A stretch of DNA of 7,606 nucleotides. It comes from a bacterium. Its GTDB lineage: Bacteria; Oederibacteriota; Muellerivitia; Muellerivitales; Muellerivitaceae. Shown here in pieces: positions 1 through 6,169 of this stretch. The position numbers were made by a program, and so were the translations under genes. The first letter of the stretch is position 1. Each line of letters starts with the position of its first letter. The stretch lies in NCBI GenBank assembly GCA_025980505.1, contig JAICXI010000070.1, positions 1 to 7,606 on the forward strand, in the 5' to 3' direction. The notes below the pieces were generated by a model. That model was not told the DNA's origin and ran no database searches. It was given only the letters and a program-made list of their open reading frames with translations.

Positions 1-2
1 AG

Positions 3-1202
3 CGTTACGGCGTGGACGACAGCGACTTGTTGCTTGTCACCACGCCCTCGGGCATTTTCAACAAGCACAAACATACGCCGCCGGACGACTTCCTTTCGGT
101 GGCCCGCAGCGAACTCAAGCTCATGCAACGCATCAGTCCCTCCGTGGCTTTCCTGGACATGGACTTGCCGGTCTCGCCGGCGGACATCGGCCAGGGCTTG
201 TTGGATGAAAAAGGGCAGCCCCGTTGCAAAGTCGCGGTTTTCGGAAGGGGGGCCTTCTCCTCCGGCAAGCATGATTTCAAGCCCGAATCCTTTTGGACCG
301 ACCCGGGGCTGCACCAGGCTTTCCAAAAGTACCTGGACGGGGGAGGTTGCATCCTGCTGGGGCCTTCCTATCCGAACCGGGAGGTCCTGCCCGACTGGCT
401 GGTTTCCATGACCGGCGGCGGGTGGGAGGAAGGCATCGTGCCCGACAAGGCGGTGGTGGCAAGTTCGGCCCGGATCCAGTCCAACCAAAAACTGCTGGAT
501 GAGGTCGACGTGGCCAACACGGTTTCCGAATCCGCCCACGCCGTCACTTTCGCCGGCGAGACTTTCGAGGACACCCAAAACCTTCCCGATGGCTTGAACG
601 AAAGGAAAATGATCAAGGACGACGGCCGCGGATTTTCCGCCTATTACCAGTTCACGGTCAAAACCGAGCCGGGCGTCAAGCACCGGTTGTGGCTGCGCGT
701 CAATACGGGCCGCAACATGAAAGGCATGGCGCTCCTGGTCCAGCAGGGCGAAAAATGGGTCCAGGTGGGGGTCCGGACACAAAACGACGGCGCGACCCGC
801 CACTTCGAGGCCCTTTATTTCGACGTTCCGGCGGACCGGATTACTTCCGACCAAACGGTCTTCCGCCTCATCTCCAAAACCGGCGACGAGGTCAACACTT
901 ACCACCTGTGGATGTACAAGGTGGAAGGCGGCGCCAACCTTTCCTGGACCGAGCTTTTGGGCTTTTCCCCCAACCACAACGTGGGGGAGGTCAGCCACGG
1001 CCTCATCCCCCACGGCAAGGACTGGAAAATGCCCGTCCTTTTGTCCCAGCACCCCGAACAAGCGGCCCTGATCGTCCGAAAAATCGGGAACGGCTATCTC
1101 ATCCGCAGCGAATTGTCGCTGGAGGATTCGGTCAACACGCTCAAGGCATTGATCAAGGATCAAACCCGGGAACAGCTCAAAAACGCCCTGGCCGGTTCCT
1201 GA
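3..1202 (+). CDS. Unassigned protein, 5' end outside window; alpha/beta (GATase-like) outline with central beta-rich module
   Basis: The frame is open to the left edge, so the start is probably upstream. A GTG at 12 is the first start codon inside the window, but no ribosome site can be judged there; residues below count from it (396 aa). Residues 4-10 form a hydrophobic strand ending in TPSG. Residues 73-79 are a second strand (KVAVFGR), and 109-118 a third with a glycine turn (DGGGCILLGP). Together they look like a class I glutamine amidotransferase or ThuA-type Rossmann-like fold, but I see no catalytic Cys-His-Glu set. Residues about 200-305 alternate polar and hydrophobic residues and are rich in Tyr and Trp, like a carbohydrate-binding-type beta sandwich. 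Residues 340-385 return to alpha/beta (PVLLSQHPEQAALIVRKIGN, then a helix), which suggests the sandwich is inserted in the fold. No membrane segment is visible. The coding call is firm; the fold is an inference and no function is assigned. Confidence 0.8.
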   Translation, partial: RYGVDDSDLLLVTTPSGIFNKHKHTPPDDFLSVARSELKLMQRISPSVAFLDMDLPVSPADIGQGLLDEKGQPRCKVAVFGRGAFSSGKHDFKPESFWTDPGLHQAFQKYLDGGGCILLGPSYPNREVLPDWLVSMTGGGWEEGIVPDKAVVASSARIQSNQKLLDEVDVANTVSESAHAVTFAGETFEDTQNLPDGLNERKMIKDDGRGFSAYYQFTVKTEPGVKHRLWLRVNTGRNMKGMALLVQQGEKWVQVGVRTQNDGATRHFEALYFDVPADRITSDQTVFRLISKTGDEVNTYHLWMYKVEGGANLSWTELLGFSPNHNVGEVSHGLIPHGKDWKMPVLLSQHPEQAALIVRKIGNGYLIRSELSLEDSVNTLKALIKDQTREQLKNALAGS

Positions 1203-1248
1203 CCCGAAGGGGCAGGGCGGGGCCGGAATGTTCTTCGAGGGTCCGGTG

Positions 1249-1304
1249 CCGAACACCCCCAGTTCGGGCTTCGAGAAAATTTCGGGTTTTTGCCCCGGTT
1301 TTTT
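1249..1304 (+). terminator. Possible weak intrinsic terminator of the first gene
   Basis: Two small hairpins lie between the first two genes. The first pairs CCGAAC (1249-1254) with GTTCGG (1262-1267) around a 7-nt loop and has no T-run. The second pairs CGGG (1283-1286) with CCCG (1294-1297) and is followed by six T residues (1299-1304). A 4-bp GC stem is short for an intrinsic terminator, so this may be leaky and let the next gene be read through. Confidence 0.35.
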
Positions 1305-1324
1305 GGTAAAGTTGTTGGAATCCG

Positions 1325-1330
1325 AAAGGG
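1325..1330 (+). promoter_or_regulatory. Ribosome binding site of the bPH2 gene
   Basis: AAAGGG ends 6 nt before the ATG at 1337. The same 6-nt spacing is seen at aroF, plsC and rpsA. It favours 1337 over the in-frame ATG at 1352, which has no good site. Confidence 0.6.
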
Positions 1331-1336
1331 TGGTTT

Positions 1337-1966
1337 ATGCGAGCGACGGTCATGGGCCTCTTTAAAAAACCCGAAACAACCAAGGCGGCTTCCGGCGGCC
1401 ACCATAAGGCCTCCCCGGTTCCCGCCGCCGCGGATACGCTCCTCAAGGTGATGCCTTCCTGGTGGGTGGTTTTGCTGGCGTACCTCCTGGCCGCCCTTTT
1501 TTGCTACCTCATCCACCAGTTTTTCCAATGGTTCCCGCCTTACTTGAAAGAAGTCTTCAAAAACCTGAGGGGGCTTCCGGAAAGCTGGGCCGACCTGGGA
1601 CTCTTTTGGGCCGAGAGGGGATTGACCTGGATCGCCGTCCTGGCCGCCCTTTACCACAATCTTTGGCAATTGGGCACGCGTTACAAGCTGACATCCCACG
1701 ACATCCAGGTGGAAAATTGGTTTCCGCTGCGGCGCGTCATCGCCATACCCTACGGCTCGGTGAGGCGCGTGGGGTTCCAGCAAAGCCTGGTGGGTTTGCT
1801 GTTCCGGTACGGCCACATTGAATTGGAAACCGGGAGTCCCTCCGGCCTCCTGGTCCTTTTGGATTGCCCCAAGCCCCCCCAATTCGTCGCCCTTCTCCAG
1901 CCCAAAGTCGAGGCGGCGGTGCAACCCGGCTTGGCCCATCACCGGCGGTCCACCGATCCCCAATAG
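1337..1966 (+). CDS. Two-helix membrane protein with bacterial PH (bPH2/DUF304-like) domain
   Basis: The 209-residue product begins with a hydrophilic, Lys- and Ala-rich stretch (1-38). A first membrane segment follows at about 41-62 (VVLLAYLLAALFCYLI core) and a second, weaker one at about 88-110. The soluble part, about 115-192, has the usual run of this family: Y-K-L-T at 116-119 then an I-x-V strand, R-x-x-x-I-P-Y at 133-139, a Q-S-L-V-G-L-L-F-R-Y-G block at 149-159, an I-E-L-E-T strand at 161-165 and a closing hydrophobic strand and helix. Such domains sit on the cytoplasmic face of the membrane; their ligands are mostly unknown. The C-terminal tail is short and basic. Family members often occur in pairs or with several PH domains; this one is single and has no recognisable partner next to it. 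It may be read through from the first gene, since the terminator between them is weak. The domain assignment is fairly secure; the function is not known. Confidence 0.82.
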   Translation: MRATVMGLFKKPETTKAASGGHHKASPVPAAADTLLKVMPSWWVVLLAYLLAALFCYLIHQFFQWFPPYLKEVFKNLRGLPESWADLGLFWAERGLTWIAVLAALYHNLWQLGTRYKLTSHDIQVENWFPLRRVIAIPYGSVRRVGFQQSLVGLLFRYGHIELETGSPSGLLVLLDCPKPPQFVALLQPKVEAAVQPGLAHHRRSTDPQ

Positions 1967-1996
1967 CCCCGCTGACCCGTTGGAACCAAAAGTCCC

Positions 1997-2025
1997 TTTA
2001 AAGTGGCTGGGGATGTCCTTATAAT
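1997..2025 (+). promoter_or_regulatory. Sigma70-type promoter of aroF
   Basis: A perfect TATAAT -10 box (2020-2025) lies 17 bp after TTTAAA (1997-2002), which matches the TTGACA consensus at 4 of 6 positions. Transcription should begin near 2032, giving a leader of about 60 nt. This rules out the in-frame ATG at 2003, which lies upstream of the predicted start of the transcript. Confidence 0.7.
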
Positions 2026-2029
2026 CCCC
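2009..2029. promoter_or_regulatory. Inverted repeat over the aroF -10 box, possible operator
   Basis: GGGGAT (2009-2014) and ATCCCC (2024-2029) are exact reverse complements separated by 9 bp, and they straddle the -10 box. The repeat ends before the predicted transcription start, so it would act as DNA, for example as a repressor site, and not as an RNA hairpin. The arms are only 6 bp, so chance is possible. Confidence 0.35.
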
Positions 2030-2080
2030 CCTTCGCCGATTTCCCAAGGCACGTTTAAACTTGAAGGACCAGGTAATTTG

Positions 2081-2086
2081 AAAGGA
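2081..2086 (+). promoter_or_regulatory. Ribosome binding site deciding the aroF start
   Basis: AAAGGA lies 6 nt before GTG 2093 and 12 nt before ATG 2099. The 6-nt spacing equals that of three other genes here, so GTG 2093 is preferred; ATG 2099 remains possible and would shorten the protein by two residues. Confidence 0.6.
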
Positions 2087-2092
2087 AATGTC

Positions 2093-3205
<1,113 letters not shown>

Positions 3206-3218
3206 AAAAGTAAAGCCA

Positions 3219-3316
3219 GGGATGGGGAGTTAGGAGTGAGGAATTCAAAGTCGAACCCGATTTTTCACCCCGCGGGCCGTTCCACCCCCTTCTCCCCGCT
3301 CCCCGTTCCCAACTCC
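3219..3316. repeat. Inverted pair of degenerate heptamer arrays
   Basis: On the plus strand 3219-3246 reads as four 7-nt units: GGGATGG, GGAGTTA, GGAGTGA, GGAATTC. On the minus strand 3316-3282 reads as five units: GGAGTTG, GGAACGG, GGAGCGG, GGAGAAG, GGGGTGG. The arms face each other across 35 bp that include the palindrome CCCGCGGG (3269-3276). Paired arms match mainly at GGA/TCC in each unit and at GGAGTT/AACTCC, so an RNA stem would be interrupted. This resembles the short heptamer repeats scattered between genes in several bacterial groups, for example the STRR class of cyanobacteria. It fills nearly the whole gap between aroF and plsC. Confidence 0.65.
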
Positions 3317-3326
3317 ATTCGATCCC

Positions 3327-3332
3327 GGGGGA
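3327..3332 (+). promoter_or_regulatory. Ribosome binding site supporting a TTG start of plsC
   Basis: GGGGGA ends 6 nt before the TTG at 3339. It is not the textbook sequence, but its position is the same as at three other genes here, and no ATG or GTG in frame lies close enough to preserve the N-terminus. Confidence 0.5.
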
Positions 3333-3338
3333 ATTAAA

Positions 3339-3989
3339 TTGGCCTCCTTCCCAAAAGTCCGATTTTTTACCTCCCGGCTCGCCCAATGGCTTTTCAAGAC
3401 CCGAGGCTACGGGACGAAAAACATCCCGGCCACGGGGCCTTTCGTGGTGGTGGCCAACCACGCGAGTTTTTTGGACCCATACCTGATCGGCTATACCAGC
3501 CTTGAAAGGGAAGTGGGGTTTATGGCCAAGGAGGAACTCTTCCGCATCCCCCTTTTCGGCGGCTTTATCCGGCGTTGCGGCGCTTTCCCGGTCAAACGGG
3601 GTTCGCGGGACCAGGAAGCCATCCGGCAATTCCACGATTTCCTCAATTCCGGGAAACCCCTTGTGATTTTCGTGGAAGGCACCCGGACGCTGGACGGGGA
3701 ACTCCAACCCGCCAAGAAGGGTTCGGGTATGCTCCTTTACAACGCCCAAGTACCGGTGATTCCGGCTTACATCGCCGGGTCCTTTCATTGCTGGCCCAAG
3801 GGTAAACTGTTACCCCGGAGGGGGTCCACCTCGGTGACTTACGGTCCCGCCATTCCACTGGATGACCTTTACGGGGAAAATCCGGAAAGGCCGACTTACG
3901 CCAAAATCGCGGCGCGGGTGATGGAACACATCGCCAAGCTGCGTCCTGCCGGCCCCGCTTCCTCCGGGGCGCCTTCTTCGGGAGCCTGA
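3339..3989 (+). CDS. plsC: 1-acyl-sn-glycerol-3-phosphate acyltransferase (PlsC family)
   Basis: The family transfers an acyl group to lysophosphatidic acid, giving phosphatidic acid at the inner face of the cytoplasmic membrane. The 216-residue product has the conserved blocks in order: NHASFLD at 40-46 (catalytic His41 and Asp46 of HX4D), a G-A-F-P-V-K-R-G block at 81-88 with Arg87 in the substrate-binding motif, FVEGTR at 111-116 (Glu113, Gly114), and VPVIPAYI at 138-145. Length fits the shorter PlsC proteins; the N-terminal membrane helices of E. coli PlsC are missing, so membrane contact is probably peripheral. The last 15 residues are a low-complexity Pro/Ala/Ser/Gly tail in which SSGA occurs twice. 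The start is TTG. No clear promoter is visible in the repeat-filled gap upstream, so it may be co-transcribed with aroF. Other members of the superfamily act on lipid A or on other lysolipids; the gene's place before rpsA, as in many bacteria, supports PlsC. Confidence 0.9.
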   Translation: MASFPKVRFFTSRLAQWLFKTRGYGTKNIPATGPFVVVANHASFLDPYLIGYTSLEREVGFMAKEELFRIPLFGGFIRRCGAFPVKRGSRDQEAIRQFHDFLNSGKPLVIFVEGTRTLDGELQPAKKGSGMLLYNAQVPVIPAYIAGSFHCWPKGKLLPRRGSTSVTYGPAIPLDDLYGENPERPTYAKIAARVMEHIAKLRPAGPASSGAPSSGA

Positions 3990-4020
3990 CCCCGACCCGC
4001 CCGACCCCGCGTTATTTGAA

Positions 4021-4049
4021 TCGGGTATTCCCGCGAAAAACTTACCCGA
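4021..4049 (+). promoter_or_regulatory. Two mutually exclusive hairpins between plsC and rpsA
   Basis: TCGGGTA (4021-4027) pairs perfectly with TACCCGA (4043-4049) across 15 nt. The same left arm can instead make CGGG (4022-4025) with CCCG (4030-4033) around a TATT loop. No T-run follows, so it is not an intrinsic terminator. It would be in the plsC transcript, possibly protecting its 3' end, or be a protein site upstream of rpsA. Confidence 0.35.
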
Positions 4050-4074
4050 ATGAGAAGTCCGCCCCGCATCCGCC

Positions 4075-4102
4075 GTGTTAAAACGTTTCGAAACTTCAAC
4101 AC
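4075..4102. promoter_or_regulatory. Nested palindrome upstream of rpsA, possible operator
   Basis: The perfect 10-bp palindrome GTTTCGAAAC (4085-4094) is flanked by GTGTT (4075-4079) and its reverse complement AACAC (4098-4102). Spacers are 5 bp on the left and 3 bp on the right. It sits about 40 bp upstream of the proposed -10 box, where activators or repressors commonly bind. Confidence 0.4.
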
Positions 4103-4117
4103 TTTTTCCCGAAAGAG

Positions 4118-4147
4118 TTTCCTCCCCTCCGGCCTCTGATGTAGAAT
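4118..4147 (+). promoter_or_regulatory. Possible promoter of rpsA
   Basis: TAGAAT (4142-4147) matches the -10 consensus at 5 of 6 positions. The best -35 is poor: TTTCCT (4118-4123) at 18 bp. Transcription from near 4154 would give a leader of about 50 nt containing a small CTCC/GGAG hairpin (4171-4183). Confidence 0.45.
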
Positions 4148-4192
4148 ATGGGCTCCTTTAACTAACTTTTCTCCTCTTCGGAGTAAGAATTT

Positions 4193-4196
4193 GAGG
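4193..4196 (+). promoter_or_regulatory. Ribosome binding site deciding the rpsA start
   Basis: GAGG ends 6 nt before ATG 4203. Upstream in-frame TTG codons at 4191 and 4197 overlap or follow this site and are less likely starts. Confidence 0.65.
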
Positions 4197-4202
4197 TTGA
4201 CC

Positions 4203-5921
4203 ATGTCCGAATCACCCACACAAGAAATGACAATGGAAGAACTTTTAAACGAAGAACAACGCGTGGCCCGTGGCCAGGTTGTCACCGGGCAAATCATCAA
4301 GATCGGCGACGACGAAATCATCGTGGATGTGGGCTATAAAACTGAAGGCGTCATTCCCAAATCCGAATTCCTGGACATCACGGGCGAACTCACCGTCAAA
4401 GAAGGCGACAAAGTGGAGGTGTCCGTCGAGCGCATGTCCGACTCCAACGGACGCCTGAGGCTTTCCAAGCGCAATGTGGACAAAAGCCGGGTCTGGCAGA
4501 ACCTGGAGGAATTGCACCATTCGGGCGGCCTTGTCAAGGGCCGGGTCACCCGCAAGGTGAACGGCGGATACCGGGTGGACTTGGGCGTGGTGGAGGCTTT
4601 CCTGCCCGCCAGCCAGGTTTCCCTCCAAAAAGGTCCGGATTCGGAAGACCACCTGGAAAAAATCTACGAATTCAAGATTATCAAGCTGGACCGGGGCCGT
4701 TCCAACGTGGTGGTTTCCCGCAGGCCGGTGCTGGAACTGGCGCGGGATGAAAACCGGCAGAAGCGCCTGCAGGAATTGAACCCGGGTGATGTTGTGGAAG
4801 GCCGGGTGAAAAGCATCGTCAGTTACGGCGCCTTCATTGATTTGGGAGGGGCGGACGGCCTGCTCCATATCGCGGACATCGACTGGGGAAGGGTCAATAA
4901 AGTCGAGGACTTCCTCAAGGCCGAGCAGCACCTCAAGGTCATGGTGCTCCAGGTGGACAAGGAAAAGGGAAAAATTTCCCTGGGCATCAAGCAAATGTCG
5001 ACCGATCCCTGGACCCTGGCGGAGAAAAGCTACCGCGTGGGCCAGATCGTGGACGTGGAAGTCACCCACTTCGCCGATTACGGCTTGTTCCTGAAGACCC
5101 AGGACCATTTGGAAGGCTTCTGCCACATCACCGAGGTTTCCTGGTCCAAGAAGCTCAAGAAACCCGCGGAGCTCTTCAAGGTGGGGGAAAACCGCCAGGC
5201 CCAAATCATCGAAATCGACTTTGAAAAACGGAAAATCAATTTCAGCTTCAAGCGGTTGGAAAAAAGCCCGTGGGAGAATGTGACCCAGCGGCATGCGATC
5301 GGTTCCAACGTCCAGGCCACGGTGACCAACATCACCGATTTCGGCTTGTTCATGGAAATCGAGGACGGCCTGGAGGGCCTGCTGCACCAGTCCGACATCA
5401 CGTGGGACAAGCGCGTCAAGAACCCGCAAAAGGAATTCAAAATCGGCCAACCCTTGTCGGTCAAGATGCTGGCCATCGACATGGAAAAGAAGAGGATCTC
5501 CCTCGGGCTGAAACAAGTGGAAGGGGACCCCTGGGACAAAGTCGAGGAAAAATACAAGGCCGGCCAGGTTTTGACCGGTAAGGTCAACCGTTTGGTCGAA
5601 TTCGGGGCCTTTGTGGAATTGGAAAAAAATATCGAAGGCCTGGTCCACAAGACCGAAATCGCCAACCCGGCGCCCAAGAAACTGGAGGATGCGCTGAAAC
5701 CCGGGGACGAGGTCACCGCCAAGGTGCTGTCCGTCGACCCCAGCAAGCGCCGCATCGCATTGAGCATCAAAGCCCTCGTTCAGGGCGAGGAGGGCGGGCC
5801 GGAGGAAGTCAGCGACGAGCATGCGGTCCACCGCAAGACCAGCGCCTTCCAAAAGATGCTCAAGAAATTCCTGAAGAAGGCCAAGGCCGAGAACGGAGAA
5901 GAAGAGGAGGACGAGATTTAA
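4203..5921 (+). CDS. rpsA: 30S ribosomal protein S1, six S1 domains
   Basis: S1 binds single-stranded mRNA on the 30S subunit and helps bring structured or leadered messages to the ribosome. The 572-residue product has six OB-fold S1 repeats at about 24-90, 107-174, 194-264, 279-351, 366-438 and 453-523, the count typical of Gram-negative bacteria (E. coli S1 is 557 residues). Repeats 3-6 keep the classic features: a G-x-V opening, a Y/F-G-x-F turn (208-211, 293-296, 380-383, 467-470), an E/D-G-L/F segment and a closing K-x-x-x-x-S/L-x-K strand. Repeats 1 and 2 are more diverged, as expected for the ribosome-anchoring half. Beyond repeat 6 a 49-residue tail holds a basic, helix-like stretch (551-562, rich in Lys and Leu/Phe) and ends in an acidic run (566-571). 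It starts 213 bp after plsC, with its own probable promoter, and ends at a strong terminator. In E. coli S1 represses its own translation; nothing here proves that. Identity is very secure. Confidence 0.97.
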   Translation: MSESPTQEMTMEELLNEEQRVARGQVVTGQIIKIGDDEIIVDVGYKTEGVIPKSEFLDITGELTVKEGDKVEVSVERMSDSNGRLRLSKRNVDKSRVWQNLEELHHSGGLVKGRVTRKVNGGYRVDLGVVEAFLPASQVSLQKGPDSEDHLEKIYEFKIIKLDRGRSNVVVSRRPVLELARDENRQKRLQELNPGDVVEGRVKSIVSYGAFIDLGGADGLLHIADIDWGRVNKVEDFLKAEQHLKVMVLQVDKEKGKISLGIKQMSTDPWTLAEKSYRVGQIVDVEVTHFADYGLFLKTQDHLEGFCHITEVSWSKKLKKPAELFKVGENRQAQIIEIDFEKRKINFSFKRLEKSPWENVTQRHAIGSNVQATVTNITDFGLFMEIEDGLEGLLHQSDITWDKRVKNPQKEFKIGQPLSVKMLAIDMEKKRISLGLKQVEGDPWDKVEEKYKAGQVLTGKVNRLVEFGAFVELEKNIEGLVHKTEIANPAPKKLEDALKPGDEVTAKVLSVDPSKRRIALSIKALVQGEEGGPEEVSDEHAVHRKTSAFQKMLKKFLKKAKAENGEEEEDEI

Positions 5922-5961
5922 GTTCGAAAGGTCCGACCATTTCGCCCGGCCGGCTTTCCCG

Positions 5962-5996
5962 AGCCCTTTATCCTCCGATAAAGGGCTTTTCTTTTT
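5962..5996 (+). terminator. Strong intrinsic terminator of rpsA
   Basis: A perfect 10-bp stem, AGCCCTTTAT (5962-5971) with ATAAAGGGCT (5978-5987), has a 6-nt loop and is followed by a T-rich run broken by a single C (5988-5996). It is enclosed by a further inverted repeat, GCCCGGC (5944-5950) and GCCGGGC (5999-6005). Just after the stop codon lies another hairpin: CGAAAGGT (5925-5932) pairs with ACC-TTTCG (5936-5944), with one bulged A. Confidence 0.9.
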
Positions 5997-6051
5997 CCGC
6001 CGGGCCTGTGAAACCATCCGGGATGGGGGAGCCTCCGGCCGCGGAAAGAGG

Positions 6052-6079
6052 TTGAAACCGACCTGCCGGGGGTCATAAT
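6052..6079 (+). promoter_or_regulatory. Sigma70-type promoter of the TPR gene
   Basis: TTGAAA (6052-6057) and CATAAT (6074-6079) each match consensus at 5 of 6 positions, with a 16-bp spacer. The predicted transcript starts near 6086, leaving a leader of about 84 nt. The palindrome CCATCCGGGATGG (6014-6026) lies 25 bp upstream of the -35 box. Confidence 0.6.
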
Positions 6080-6169
6080 CGTCATTTGGAATGAAGACGG
6101 CCTTGCGGCCCCTTGACCTCTTCTTTAAACTTACGGGACTGAAATCCACGGAAGCGAGAAAGCCCACGC

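Noticed and set aside
2003..2092. N-terminal extension of AroF from ATG 2003
   Set aside because: That ATG lies upstream of the predicted transcription start, and the added 30 residues match nothing in the family. GTG 2093 has a well-placed ribosome site.
3206..3338. Heptamer arrays as an intrinsic terminator of aroF
   Set aside because: The arms pair only in short blocks and the right arm is followed by no T-run, so termination is not supported.
3990..4020. Two CCCGACC-like direct repeats after the plsC stop
   Set aside because: Very short and G+C-biased; no third copy or symmetry, so composition explains it.
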